Source: CBIHON01 sp966211965
GTDB taxonomy: Bacteria; Pseudomonadota; Gammaproteobacteria; Burkholderiales; Burkholderiaceae_D
Reading direction: 5' to 3'
Length of the DNA: 64,000 nt
Assembly: GCA_966211965.1 (NCBI GenBank)
Contig: CBIHON010000014.1
Coordinates: 49,269-113,268 of the forward strand
A program made the position numbers and the translations under genes. Each line of letters opens with the position of its first letter. Within the stretch, counting starts at the first letter, position 1. Below, piece after piece: positions 37,711 to 47,069 of the stretch. The notes below the pieces were generated by a model. That model saw only the letters and a list, made by a program, of their open reading frames with translations. It was not told the origin of the DNA and made no database searches.

Positions 37711-38277
37711 TTGTCGGTAGTTGTGCCGCTTAAGACTGCGCCGGGAATCAAGATTCCCGGTGATCTGGTGTTGGTGGGGTATGTGTCGGGCGCATACGGC
37801 TTGAACGGTTGGGTGCGGATCAGACCCTACTCAAGCGATGCCGATGCGCTGTTGCATGCCAAGACCTGGTGGCTGGATAAGCCATCATTGCACGACGTCG
37901 AAATGATGCATGCCAAAGTCCATGGCAGTGACGTCGTGGCCCAGTTGATGGGAGTGGCAGGACGGGATGCGGCAGAGGCGCTTAAGGGCGCGACGGTCCA
38001 GATCTCGCGCAGTTACTTCCCTCCGCTGTCGGATGGCGAATTCTATTGGGTCGATTTGATCGGCTTGGCGGTCGAAAACCTGCAAGGTGAAAACCTGGGT
38101 TTTGTCAAGGATATGATGGACAACGGTGCGCATCCGATTTTGCGGGTGGCGGTGCCGGAGGTGCCAGGTCTTGATAAGGCTGCACAGGAGATGCTGATCC
38201 CGTTTGTCGATCATTTCGTCAAAACGGTCGATCAAAAGGCGAAGAAAATTATTGTCGACTGGGGCCTAGACTACTAG
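37711..38277 (+). CDS. rimM: 16S rRNA processing protein RimM
   Basis: 188 residues starting at TTG (37711); a GTG at 37723 is an alternative. It contains the N-terminal barrel (VLVGYVSGAYGLNGWVRI) and the PRC-barrel (DGEFYWVDLIGLAV) with a late LIPFVDHFVKTVD motif. RimM binds S19 and aids 30S maturation. The position between rpsP and trmD confirms it. Confidence 0.97.
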   Translation: MSVVVPLKTAPGIKIPGDLVLVGYVSGAYGLNGWVRIRPYSSDADALLHAKTWWLDKPSLHDVEMMHAKVHGSDVVAQLMGVAGRDAAEALKGATVQISRSYFPPLSDGEFYWVDLIGLAVENLQGENLGFVKDMMDNGAHPILRVAVPEVPGLDKAAQEMLIPFVDHFVKTVDQKAKKIIVDWGLDY

Positions 38278-38326
38278 GTGATGTCTCGGTCGAGAATGTT
38301 TCGGAATTGCTTGCCAGGAGCGCGAG

Positions 38327-39073
38327 ATGCAATTTGATGTCGTCACGCTCTTCCCCGAGATGTTCGCCGCGCTGACGCAATCGGGGATTACCCGCCGTGC
38401 GTTCGAGCAGAAAAAATGTGTGCTGTCTCTGTGGAATCCGCGCGATTTCACCAACGACAACCATCGTACTGTAGACGATCGGCCGTATGGCGGCGGTCCG
38501 GGCATGGTGATGCTGGCCAAGCCGTTGGAAGTAGCGATAGACGCCGCGAGGCAACGACAGATTCAACAAGGTTTATCGGGGCCGCGCGTCGTGTACCTGT
38601 CGCCGCAGGGCCAAGCGCTCACGCATCAGCGTGTGATGCAATTGGCTGCTGAACCGGGATTGGTGTTGTTGTGCGGCCGTTACGAAGCAGTGGATCAGCG
38701 TTTGCTGGAACGCTGTGTCGATGAAGAAATCAGCCTCGGCGATTTCGTGCTGTCGGGTGGCGAATTGCCAGCAATGGCATTGATGGATGCGGTGATTCGC
38801 CAGTTGCCGGGAACCTTGCACGATGATGCGTCTGCGGTAGAAGACAGCTTCGTCAATGGCTTGCTGGATTGTCCGCATTACACCCGGCCCGAAGTGTACG
38901 AAGGCGTTGCGGTGCCCCCGGTATTGTTGGGCGGGCACCATGCCGAGATTGAAAAATGGCGGCGCAGGCAGGCGTTGCTGGCGACCGCAAGAAAGCGGCC
39001 GGACCTGATTGAGAAGGCGCGCGAAGCAGGCTTGCTGACGCAGGCCGATGAAAAGTTTTTAAGCAGTTTGTAG
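38327..39073 (+). CDS. trmD: tRNA (guanine-N1)-methyltransferase TrmD
   Basis: 248 residues. It methylates G37 of tRNAs with SAM. Trefoil-knot motifs LLCGRYEAVDQRLLE, EEISLGDFVLSGGELPA and the N-terminal MQFDVVTLFPEMFAALTQSGI are clear. Third gene of the operon. Confidence 0.99.
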   Translation: MQFDVVTLFPEMFAALTQSGITRRAFEQKKCVLSLWNPRDFTNDNHRTVDDRPYGGGPGMVMLAKPLEVAIDAARQRQIQQGLSGPRVVYLSPQGQALTHQRVMQLAAEPGLVLLCGRYEAVDQRLLERCVDEEISLGDFVLSGGELPAMALMDAVIRQLPGTLHDDASAVEDSFVNGLLDCPHYTRPEVYEGVAVPPVLLGGHHAEIEKWRRRQALLATARKRPDLIEKAREAGLLTQADEKFLSSL

Positions 39074-39181
39074 TGCCGCGCCGGTGAAGTGCTTTATTCG
39101 CCGGCATGTTTAACCCCATCCTCTACCGGGCAACAACGGTTTATAAAACCAGCGCCGGCAAGATGGCATCAGGAGCTGAAA

Positions 39182-39565
39182 ATGGACTTGATCCAAACAC
39201 TTGAGCAAGAAGAGATTGCCCGTCTCGGCAAGAATATCCCCGATTTTGCCCCCGGCGACACCGTGGTCGTCAATGTCAACGTGGTTGAAGGTACGCGCAA
39301 GCGCGCCCAGGCCTACGAAGGCGTCGTGATTTCGCGTCGCAACCGCGGCCTGAACTCCAACTTCATCGTTCGTAAAATTTCGTCAGGCGAAGGCGTTGAG
39401 CGTACATTCCAGTTGTATTCTCCGCTGATCGCTTCGATCGAAGTCAAGCGTCGCGGCGACGTGCGCCGCGCCAAGCTATACTACTTGCGTGATCGCTCCG
39501 GGAAATCGGCGCGCATCAAGGAAAAGCTGCCGAATCGTCGCGCCGCAGTCACGCAAACCGCGTAA
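39182..39565 (+). CDS. rplS: 50S ribosomal protein L19
   Basis: 127 residues from the ATG at 39182, preceded by CAGGAGCTGAAA; an upstream in-frame extension is not real. FAPGDTVVVNVNVVEGTRKR and ISRRNRGLNSNFIVRKIS identify L19. A strong terminator follows. Confidence 0.99.
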   Translation: MDLIQTLEQEEIARLGKNIPDFAPGDTVVVNVNVVEGTRKRAQAYEGVVISRRNRGLNSNFIVRKISSGEGVERTFQLYSPLIASIEVKRRGDVRRAKLYYLRDRSGKSARIKEKLPNRRAAVTQTA

Positions 39566-39590
39566 TATTTCACGCGTTCACGCTGACCGA

Positions 39591-39615
39591 AAGGGCACCC
39601 GATGGTGCCCTTTTT
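39591..39615 (+). terminator. Rho-independent terminator of the rpsP-rplS operon
   Basis: AAGGGCACC (39591-39599) and GGTGCCCTT (39604-39612), loop of four, ending in five T in total. Confidence 0.92.
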
Positions 39616-39690
39616 ACATTGGGTGCCGGTTAACCCCATGCGCCATATCGTGCGATTTCGGACCAACTCCCGGCTATATAGGAAATCGTC

Positions 39691-40359
39691 TTGACCAAAC
39701 TGCTCTTCGATCCGGAAATCATTCCTATTGAATCCGTCGCAGGCGAAACTGCGCTGGCACCCGAGCGTTTCGCCACTGAATGGCTGCGCGCGCGCTTTGC
39801 GAACCCGCCGGTGTGGCTGCCGGAAGGTACGGACGAACATCTGCTGCGTCAGATCGCATCCCCGGTGCCAGCCGCCGTGTTGCTGCCTATCGTGGTGCGC
39901 GAGACGGGACCAACTTTGCTGTTGACCCAGCGTACCGCGCATCTGACCGATCATGGCGGCCAGGTCAGCTTTCCCGGCGGCCGCGCCGAGAGGACCGATG
40001 CCTCGGCCATTGAAACGGCGTTGCGCGAGACCGAAGAAGAGGTCGGCCTGGACCGGCGCCACGTGGAAGTGATCGGCACTCTGCCCGACTATTTCACCGG
40101 GACCGGTTATCAAGTGACGCCGGTGGTGTCGCTGGTCCACCCGCCTTTCGAATTGCGCGCAGATCCGTTCGAAGTGGCAGAAATTTTCGAAGTGCCGCTG
40201 TCTTTCCTGATGGATGGCATGAACCACCAGCGTCGCACTGTCGATATTCCGAACGGTATCGGCCGCCGTACGTTTTACGCGATGCCGTATGATCGCTTCT
40301 TCATCTGGGGTGCAACGGCCGGCATGCTGCGCAATCTCTTCCATTTTTTGCGGGCTTGA
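39691..40359 (+). CDS. Nudix CoA pyrophosphatase (NudL-like)
   Basis: 222 residues from a TTG with GGAAA upstream. The CoA-specific motif (LLTQRTAHLTDHGGQVSFPGG) leads into the Nudix box FPGGRAERTDASAIETALRE-TEEEVGL. This arrangement marks the subfamily that cleaves CoA and acyl-CoA into 4'-phosphopantetheine derivatives and 3',5'-ADP. It stands alone after the rplS terminator. Confidence 0.9.
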   Translation: MTKLLFDPEIIPIESVAGETALAPERFATEWLRARFANPPVWLPEGTDEHLLRQIASPVPAAVLLPIVVRETGPTLLLTQRTAHLTDHGGQVSFPGGRAERTDASAIETALRETEEEVGLDRRHVEVIGTLPDYFTGTGYQVTPVVSLVHPPFELRADPFEVAEIFEVPLSFLMDGMNHQRRTVDIPNGIGRRTFYAMPYDRFFIWGATAGMLRNLFHFLRA

Positions 40360-40555
40360 GCCGGCAGACGGCAAGCAATTCCCGCCGGGATGCGTTCTTG
40401 CCGTTGCATGCAATGACGGTCGCATGATCTGCTCCGGCAGAGCGGCAGATGTGACATCAGGTTTGATTCTGATCCTGCGCTGCGTTATCGTATGGGCTGA
40501 ATTCCTGCATCGCGGGATGGAGCCGGCTCTTCCTCCAACAAATTAAGGCGGTTTG

Positions 40556-41512
40556 ATGACTTTTCTTTCTATTCTTTGCGCACTCCTGATCGAACAACTG
40601 AAGCCCTTACGCGCGGATAATCCAATGTATACCGGCGTCAGGCTGCTGGCGGCGCGCATGGAAAACTGGTTCAACGCTGGTCAGGAAAGCCATGGGCGGA
40701 CAGCATGGATGCTGACGATGGCGCTACTGATGGCGCCGACGGCACTGGTGTACTGGCTATGCACAGTGGTCAATCCATTTGCGGCCTTGATCTGGAATAT
40801 TCTGATTGTGTATTTGACGCTGGGCTTCCGTCATTACAGCCATTATTTCACTTCGATCCAGCTTGCCCTCAATGCCGGCGACGAAGCGACTGCTCGCACG
40901 CTGTTGGCTGAATGGACCAAACAGGATACCAGCGGGATGGAACTGAGCGAGATTTCCCGCGTCGCGGTCGAGAAGGCATTGGTAACGACGCATCGCAACG
41001 TATTCGGGGTGTTCTTCTGGTTCCTGATGCCGGTCGGTCCGGCTTGTGCCGTCATGTACCGTGTCGCCGAGTACTTGGCGCGTGCCTGGAACGAACCGGA
41101 GCACATGAAGAACGAAGCTTTCGGGCGTTTTGCCGCCAAGGCGTTCTACTGGATAGATTGGATTCCGGCGCGGCTGACCGCGGTTGCCTTTGCCGTGGTC
41201 GGCAATTTTGAAGATGCGATTTACGCCTGGCGCAATTTTGCCGATCGCTGGCAGGACGAGGCGATTGGCATCATCCTGTCCTCCGGCGGCGGTGCAATGG
41301 GCGTGCGGCTGGGCACGCCGGCGGAAGTGGCGGCCGACGTTCTGCCGTTGGATGTCATCACCCTCGATGCCGTCGCGGTTGAAGCAGACGGTCCGCCGGG
41401 CGAGGAATCGAGCGCGCGTGCTTTGCAAAGTACGGTCGGTTTGGTCTGGCGTGCGCTCTTATTATGGATGCTGTTGCTGCTGTTGTTGTCGATTGCGGTT
41501 TGGCTCGGTTAG
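40556..41512 (+). CDS. CobD/CbiB-family membrane protein
   Basis: 318 residues from the ATG at 40556 (AAGG nearby); a TTG one codon upstream is less likely. Several hydrophobic spans and the CbiB-like IPARLTAVAFAVVGNFEDA and VFFWFLMPVGPACAVMYR segments are present. In cobalamin makers CbiB attaches aminopropanol to cobyric acid. No other cobalamin gene is nearby, so a different role, as proposed for AmpE-like relatives, is possible. Confidence 0.8.
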   Translation: MTFLSILCALLIEQLKPLRADNPMYTGVRLLAARMENWFNAGQESHGRTAWMLTMALLMAPTALVYWLCTVVNPFAALIWNILIVYLTLGFRHYSHYFTSIQLALNAGDEATARTLLAEWTKQDTSGMELSEISRVAVEKALVTTHRNVFGVFFWFLMPVGPACAVMYRVAEYLARAWNEPEHMKNEAFGRFAAKAFYWIDWIPARLTAVAFAVVGNFEDAIYAWRNFADRWQDEAIGIILSSGGGAMGVRLGTPAEVAADVLPLDVITLDAVAVEADGPPGEESSARALQSTVGLVWRALLLWMLLLLLLSIAVWLG

Positions 41513-41717
41513 GTATGGTATCTCTGCCATGAGTCGCTTCGAGGGGCGGGGGCGCAGCCCTCGCCTCGGCAAAGGCGCGCTTAGTTGCAATTTTTTACAT
41601 TGTGAAATCAATTTTCGTCGCAACTCTTCTATAAGATATAATATGCAAGAATTATGAAAGCTTGACGCGCGATAATGACGGCAAGCAAATCCAGACCGTA
41701 AAAAGCAAGCCGCACAT

Positions 41718-42056
41718 ATGGCCGATCCCATACGAACCCCCAAAGCACCTGCCAACGAGTTTTTTATCCAAGGCATTACCAGCAATGGCAAGCCGTTCCG
41801 GCCCAGCGATTGGGCCGAACGCTTGTGTGGGGTGATGTCTTGCTTCCGCCCCGAAGGAAGCGGCGGTCCGCGCGCTCATCTTCAATATTCTCCCTATGTC
41901 CGTCCGACTGTGTTGGCTGGTGTGAAATCGGTGGTGGTCAATGAAGAGCTGCGTAAGCTCGAGCCGATGGCTTTTCATTTTGTGATGGACTTTGCGAAAG
42001 ACAACGACTTGCAGGTGATCGACGCCTGCCTGTTGCCGGACCGCGACGAGAAATAA
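41718..42056 (+). CDS. DUF3579 family protein
   Basis: 112 residues. EFFIQGITSNGKPFRPSDWAERLCGVMS and RPTVLAGVKSVVVNEELRKLEP match the beta-proteobacterial DUF3579 family, of unknown function. A TATAAT box lies at 41637-41642. It is convergent with the binding-protein gene, 11 bases apart. Confidence 0.88.
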   Translation: MADPIRTPKAPANEFFIQGITSNGKPFRPSDWAERLCGVMSCFRPEGSGGPRAHLQYSPYVRPTVLAGVKSVVVNEELRKLEPMAFHFVMDFAKDNDLQVIDACLLPDRDEK

Positions 42057-42067
42057 TCCGCCCTCTT

Positions 42068-42865
42068 TTAATCGCCATCCCATTTGTCCAAAAGCCTATT
42101 CAGTTCGCCGCTGCTGGCGAGTTGCTTGATCGCCTTACGCATCTTTTCGACGACCTCGTTCGGTAGTGTTTTCGAGAGGGCCATATAGAAGGGCTGGCTG
42201 TCCATTACGGTCGGCAGCAGTTTTACCTTGTTCGCCGCCCTCGCGTTTTGGATCTCTTCCTTGAGTCCCGGGGAGCGGTGGTAAAAAAAGCGGCCGCGGC
42301 CGCCAAGCAGTTTCTGGATATTGGTCTTGGGGTCCTTGGCGCTGGAATCGATGATGAGTCCGCCTTGCGCCTGCATTTTCTTGATTGCGCCATGGCCGCT
42401 GATGATCAGGATGATTCCTTGGTCGCCCAGCTTGCGCACATCGTCCCAATTATTGATTTTTACATCGTCATCGGCGCGCACTGCCAACATGAAATCGGTT
42501 CGGAACAAAGGTGGCTCGATGTAGTTGAACTTTGCCGCGCGTTCCTTTGTACGGATCAAGCCGCAGACCGCATCGAGGTTGCCCGTGGCCAGCCCTGCCT
42601 CTAGCCGTACCAGGGATTGCAGTTGCGGATCAACGACGAATTTGAGTTCAGGTTCAATGCGCTCGATGGCGTTCATGATATCGATGCATAGGCCACTGAG
42701 GACAGTCCTGTCGCCTTGTTTGATCCTGACGAATTTGGGTTCCGCGGTTTCCTGGGCGGCCGAGCGCAACTCCGTCAACGCCATCACCGGTGTGCAGGAT
42801 AGAGCAAGCATGGCGCCCGCCAAGCGAGCGATGAAGAGGGCGAAAATTGTCGGTTTGCGGAACAT
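42068..42865 (-). CDS. Family 3 extracellular solute-binding protein
   Basis: 265 residues from the ATG at 42865, preceded by GAAGGT; a frame ten codons longer is possible. A signal peptide ends near residue 30 (PVMA-LT). The bilobal SBP_bac_3 fold shows LCIDIMNAIERI, SLVRLEAGLATGNLDAVCGLIRTKERA and a late PFYMALSKTLP. Such proteins bind polar amino acids or feed signalling, but no permease genes are adjacent. The ligand is unknown. Confidence 0.85.
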   Translation of the reverse strand: MFRKPTIFALFIARLAGAMLALSCTPVMALTELRSAAQETAEPKFVRIKQGDRTVLSGLCIDIMNAIERIEPELKFVVDPQLQSLVRLEAGLATGNLDAVCGLIRTKERAAKFNYIEPPLFRTDFMLAVRADDDVKINNWDDVRKLGDQGIILIISGHGAIKKMQAQGGLIIDSSAKDPKTNIQKLLGGRGRFFYHRSPGLKEEIQNARAANKVKLLPTVMDSQPFYMALSKTLPNEVVEKMRKAIKQLASSGELNRLLDKWDGD

Positions 42866-43150
42866 GGTGATTTGACCTTCGCTTTTTACCAGCATAATCC
42901 GGATTCACGGCAAGGCATAGCCCAAGACCACTGCGGCGAGACTAATTTTTAGCGATAAACAGCCGGACGGAACGTTATTGCGGCTGCATTGGGCATACGA
43001 GCAGATCGGGTGGATCGACGGCGGGGAGACGGATTCCATTTTGCATGCGGCTTCTCCTTGGATGTCTGGAGCTGGAACGACAAGGGGCCATGGCTAGAGA
43101 CGATGTGCGCGTCCCGGGCCACGGCCCTTTGTTTTACTGCGTTTTATCGC

Positions 43151-43570
43151 TTAAACCAAGGAAATTTTCACGTCGATATTGCCGCGCGTTGCGTTCGAAT
43201 ATGGGCAGACCTGGTGCGCCTTGGCGATCAGCGCTTCAGCTGCGGATTGTTCCATGCCAGGCAAGGAGACTTTCAATTCAGCGGCCAAGCCAAAGCCGCC
43301 CGCGCCATTAGGGCCGATGCCGATTTCGCCGGTGACGGCGGCTTCGTCAGGCAGGGACATCTTCGTTGCTGCTGCGACGAATTTCATCGCCGACAGGAAG
43401 CAGGCGGAATAACCCGCGGCAAACAATTGCTCCGGATTGGTGCCGTTGCCGCCGGCTCCGCCGAGTTCTTTCGGTGAACTCAATTGCACATTGAGATGTT
43501 CGTCGCTGGAGATTGCGCGGCCTTCGCGGCCACCGGTTGCGGTTGCTTTTGCGGTGTAAAGAATTTGCAT
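43151..43570 (-). CDS. ohr: Organic hydroperoxide resistance protein Ohr
   Basis: 139 residues. It reduces organic and lipid hydroperoxides with two cysteines: one in GYSACFLSAMK and one in KAHQVCPYSNATRGN. The Ohr-type GGAGGNGTNPEQLFAAGYSACF is clear. OhrR is encoded upstream on the same strand, and a perfect operator lies between them. Confidence 0.97.
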   Translation of the reverse strand: MQILYTAKATATGGREGRAISSDEHLNVQLSSPKELGGAGGNGTNPEQLFAAGYSACFLSAMKFVAAATKMSLPDEAAVTGEIGIGPNGAGGFGLAAELKVSLPGMEQSAAEALIAKAHQVCPYSNATRGNIDVKISLV

Positions 43571-43631
43571 GACGGACTCCTGAGTGAGTGAAACAAAGAT
43601 TTATTCGCCAACAGATATAAATATAACGCGC

Positions 43632-43655
43632 AATTAAATTGTGCGCAATTTAATT
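43632..43655. promoter_or_regulatory. OhrR operator
   Basis: AATTAAATTG (43632-43641), centre TGCG, CAATTTAATT (43646-43655): a perfect 10-bp inverted repeat in the ohr promoter, of the AT-rich form bound by OhrR. Confidence 0.8.
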
Positions 43656-43693
43656 TTGAATTTATTTTTTCCTGGATTCCGAACGTCATCTTG

Positions 43694-44161
43694 TCATTCC
43701 TGGCCGTGCCGGACCAGGTCGTTGCGGATACGTGAAAGCCGGGTGCGCATTTGCATCAGGTCTTCTTGCGATTGGCCGCTGGCGCACAGTATTTGATACG
43801 GAATCTCTTGCGCTTTTTTCTTGAGGGCGCGGCCCTCTTTGGTCAAGGTGATGCGGACTTGGCGTTCATCGGCTTCGTCGCGGTTGCGTACGATCAGTGA
43901 CGAGGCTTCCAGCCGTTTCAATAGGGGCGTCAAGGTGCCGGAATCGAGAAAAAGATGTTCGCCGATGGTTTTGACCAACACGTCGTCTTGCTGCCATAAC
44001 ACCAGCATTACCAGGTATTGCGGATAGGTCAGTCCTATTTTGTCGAGAAACGGCTTGTAAGTCTTGGTCATCGCCAGCGAGGCGGAGTAGAGCGCGAAGC
44101 AAAACTGGTTATCCAGCGCCAACGGGTCCATTGACTGCGGGGCGGGCGATAATTTAGGCAT
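43694..44161 (-). CDS. ohrR: MarR-family peroxide sensor OhrR
   Basis: 155 residues with a winged-helix domain (YPQYLVMLVLWQQDD, LDSGTLTPLLKRLEA, RDEADERQVRITLT). The peroxide-sensing cysteine is in the OhrR hallmark QFCFALYSAS (near residue 21). It represses ohr until oxidised; the operator is in the 123-base gap downstream. Confidence 0.95.
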   Translation of the reverse strand: MPKLSPAPQSMDPLALDNQFCFALYSASLAMTKTYKPFLDKIGLTYPQYLVMLVLWQQDDVLVKTIGEHLFLDSGTLTPLLKRLEASSLIVRNRDEADERQVRITLTKEGRALKKKAQEIPYQILCASGQSQEDLMQMRTRLSRIRNDLVRHGQE

Positions 44162-44303
44162 GCCCGCCTCCTGTGCTGAAAGACACCATGGCGGTGCCGG
44201 TGCAGTGTCGAACGGCGGCTACAATCGCGCTTTTTCGGGACAACTTCATGATGGCGGCTTTCTGTCACATGGGATAATCAAGTACCTAATTTTTCATCAT
44301 GCT

Positions 44304-45725
44304 ATGCGAATTCTGAACAGACTCCAAGCGGGCGCGACTTTATTATTCCTTGCGGCCGCCATGCAGATGCCGGACGCCGGAGCGCGCGAACTGCCCCAGG
44401 TAGTGGGCGAAGCCTTGAAGCGGGCTGCGATCCCCGGCAGCGCGGTGAGTGTATCGGTGCAAGAAGTGAGCAGCGGAAAAACGTTGCTCTCTTCGAATGC
44501 ATCCCAAGCCTTCAGCCCCGCTTCCACCATGAAACTGGTGACTACCGATGCCGCCTTGGAATTGCTCGGGCCAGGCTTTACCTGGAAAACCCAGGCCTAT
44601 GCCAACGGCACCATGGCCGGTGATGTGCTGCAAGGCGATTTGATCCTGAAGGGCAGTGGCGATCCCAAGCTGGTGCTGGAAAATTTCTGGCTGTTCCTGC
44701 GCCAGATCCGCGCCAAGGGCGTGCGTGAAATCCGCGGCAACCTGCTGCTCGACCGCAGTTCGTTTGAAGAGGTTGAATACGATGCCGGCAAATTCGATGG
44801 CGACCCGCTGAAGCCCTACAACGCCGGCGCCGATGCGCTATTGCTCAATTACCAAACTTTTCGTTTCAACTTCATTCCCCATGAAACGAAAGTGCATGTG
44901 CAAATCGACCCGCCTGCGGCCGGATACACCTTGACCGCACCGAAACTGTCGAATGGTGAATGCGGGGAGTGGAAAGACAAATTAGGCGCACGGATAGATG
45001 GCAACGGCGCCAGCTTCACCGGGACTTTTTCCGCTTCCTGCGGCGAAAAGACTTGGTATGTCCATCCTTATCAAATGACGCATACGCAGTATTTCAACGC
45101 TGTGTTTCGCCAATTGTGGGCCGATGCCGGCGGTACGCTCAAGGGGGAAGTCGGCAGCGGGGTGGTGCCGCCGGCGGCGAAATTGCTGGCCGAATGGGAA
45201 TCGGTGACTTTGCCGGAGGTGATCCGCGACATCAACAAGTTCAGCAATAACGTGATGGCGCGGCAATTGCTGTTGACTCTGGCGGCCGACAATCCGAAGC
45301 AGCCGGCCAGCGCCGCACGTGGCGCCCAAGTGATCAAGAACTGGCTGGCGGAGAAGGGCATTGATGCGCCGGAACTGGTGATCGAAAACGGCTCCGGCCT
45401 GTCGCGCAAGGAGCGCATCTCGGCTGCCACCATGGGCAAGATGCTGCTTGCCGCGTTCAAATCGCCGCTGATGCCGGAATTCATATCATCAATGCCGCTG
45501 ATCGGCTTCGACGGCACCATGCGCAATCGGTTGAAGGACCGCAGCGTGGCCGGCCATGCGCACATCAAGACGGGACGGCTGGATGACGTGCGGGCGGTGG
45601 CGGGCTATGTATTGGCCGCGTCGGGCAAACGTTATGCGGTGGTGTGCATGATCAATCATCGCAATGCAGGGCGCGGGCAGGAAGCTCAGGATGCGTTGCT
45701 GCAGTGGGTGTTTGAAAATGGGTAA
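44304..45725 (+). CDS. dacB: D-alanyl-D-alanine carboxypeptidase/endopeptidase (PBP4)
   Basis: 473 residues from the ATG at 44304; the frame is open far upstream but that part has no signal peptide. A signal peptide ends near residue 29 (DAGA-RE). All three active-site motifs are present: STMK (SPASTMKLV), SNN (NKFSNNVMA) and KTG (HIKTGRL). It trims peptidoglycan peptides in the periplasm. Confidence 0.95.
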   Translation: MRILNRLQAGATLLFLAAAMQMPDAGARELPQVVGEALKRAAIPGSAVSVSVQEVSSGKTLLSSNASQAFSPASTMKLVTTDAALELLGPGFTWKTQAYANGTMAGDVLQGDLILKGSGDPKLVLENFWLFLRQIRAKGVREIRGNLLLDRSSFEEVEYDAGKFDGDPLKPYNAGADALLLNYQTFRFNFIPHETKVHVQIDPPAAGYTLTAPKLSNGECGEWKDKLGARIDGNGASFTGTFSASCGEKTWYVHPYQMTHTQYFNAVFRQLWADAGGTLKGEVGSGVVPPAAKLLAEWESVTLPEVIRDINKFSNNVMARQLLLTLAADNPKQPASAARGAQVIKNWLAEKGIDAPELVIENGSGLSRKERISAATMGKMLLAAFKSPLMPEFISSMPLIGFDGTMRNRLKDRSVAGHAHIKTGRLDDVRAVAGYVLAASGKRYAVVCMINHRNAGRGQEAQDALLQWVFENG

Positions 45726-45738
45726 GCAGTAGCACGCA

Positions 45739-46239
45739 CTACAACACGATCGGCTGGTTCGACAATTCATTCGAATTCGTGCCGGCGACCGGAAAATGCA
45801 CTTCGAGCAAATCATTCAACCGGCTCAGCCCGGTAAGCGTGCTTTCATGAAATTCGCCTTGGGCAAACCCCTGGGTCAGGGTTTTACATACCGCTTGCCA
45901 ATCCGCGGCCTTGAGCGCGCGTCCAACGCCCCGGTCGCTGACGATTTCGACTTTGCGATCTGCAAGGTTGATGTAAATCAGCACGCCGCAATTCTCTTCC
46001 GTGTCCCAGATGCGATAGCGTGAAAACAGCTCATGTGCGCGTTTGCGCGATGAGACGCTCTGCAGTACCGACGATAGGGGCAGCGCCGGCTCGATGATCA
46101 GCCGGATTTCGGCGCGGTGCAGCAACTCGCCCCTGGCGATGACTGCCTGGATGGCTTCGAGCGTCGGGGTGGGAAATGCACGCCGGCCGGCGGCAGTGGT
46201 CGTCAACAAATGCCTGTGCAAGCGCGACAGCATCTTCAT
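45739..46239 (-). CDS. TPM-domain protein, second in lemA-TPM-TPM operon
   Basis: 166 residues from the ATG at 46239, which overlaps the upstream stop as TGATG. A TPM (TLP18.3/Psb32/MOLO-1) domain is seen in RIWDTEENCGVLIYINLADRKVEIVSDRGVG. It has no clear signal peptide. It is the short member of a pair of TPM proteins downstream of lemA. The function is unknown. Confidence 0.8.
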   Translation of the reverse strand: MKMLSRLHRHLLTTTAAGRRAFPTPTLEAIQAVIARGELLHRAEIRLIIEPALPLSSVLQSVSSRKRAHELFSRYRIWDTEENCGVLIYINLADRKVEIVSDRGVGRALKAADWQAVCKTLTQGFAQGEFHESTLTGLSRLNDLLEVHFPVAGTNSNELSNQPIVL

Positions 46240-47057
46240 CACCAATCCCCCGAGGCGCCGCCGCCGTCAAATCCGCCGCCGCCACCGGAAAACCCGCTAT
46301 CGCCCGAGCTGCCGCCGGAAGAACTATGGGGGCTGCCGAAGCCGCCGCTACCCATCCCGCTACCGATACCGCTGCCGAGCATGACACCTGAACTGCGGCC
46401 CCAGGCATTGTTGCCAAGCGAATACCGTCCGCGACCGACATCGCGCATGCGCCAGGCGACGAGGGCAATGAGTACGAAAACGATCAGGAAAGGCAGGTGG
46501 CTGAAGAAATCGCTCTGATCCTGCTGCACGGCTTTTGGCTTGGCGGGCGCCGGCAAATGCTCCTGGTTCATCAACACGGTCAGTGCCGCGACCCCGGCGG
46601 TCAGTCCGCCGTAGAAATCGTTTTGCCGGAAATGCGGCGCGATCACATCTTCGAGGATGCGTTTGGATTGGGCGTCGGTGACCGTGCCCTGAATGCCGCG
46701 TCCGGCTTCAATCCGCAGCCGGCGCAGGCTTTTCGGATTGTCCTTGGCGACGACCAGGATCACGCCGTCGTCGACTCCTTGGCGCCCCAATTTCCAGGCA
46801 TCGGCGACGCGGATGCTGTACTGCTCGATCGCCTCCGGCGCGGTGCTGGAGATCAGCAAAATGCCGATCTGGCCGCCGCTGCGGTTCTCATAATCCTTGA
46901 GTACATTTTCCAGCCTGGCGCGTTGCTCAGGACCCAGCATGCCGGCTGTGTCGGTCACGCGCGATTTCAGCGGCGGAATCGGCGCCAACTCTTGCGCGCC
47001 CGCCAGCGCCAGCCAGAACAGCAGCGCCAAGGCCGCCAGACTACGGAAAATGTTCAT
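46239..47057 (-). CDS. TPM-domain membrane protein with Gly-rich tail (YgcG-like)
   Basis: 272 residues. A signal peptide, a TPM domain at about 32-180 (LKSRVTDTAGMLGPEQRARLE, GILLISSTAPEAIEQYSIRVADAWKLG, GVILVVAKDN), one span near 192-205 and a Gly/Ser-rich tail ending SGDW are typical of YgcG. Such proteins are encoded with LemA and are thought to act at the membrane. The precise role is not known. Confidence 0.88.
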   Translation of the reverse strand: MNIFRSLAALALLFWLALAGAQELAPIPPLKSRVTDTAGMLGPEQRARLENVLKDYENRSGGQIGILLISSTAPEAIEQYSIRVADAWKLGRQGVDDGVILVVAKDNPKSLRRLRIEAGRGIQGTVTDAQSKRILEDVIAPHFRQNDFYGGLTAGVAALTVLMNQEHLPAPAKPKAVQQDQSDFFSHLPFLIVFVLIALVAWRMRDVGRGRYSLGNNAWGRSSGVMLGSGIGSGMGSGGFGSPHSSSGGSSGDSGFSGGGGGFDGGGASGDW

Positions 47058-47069
47058 GCCGCCGCTGTC

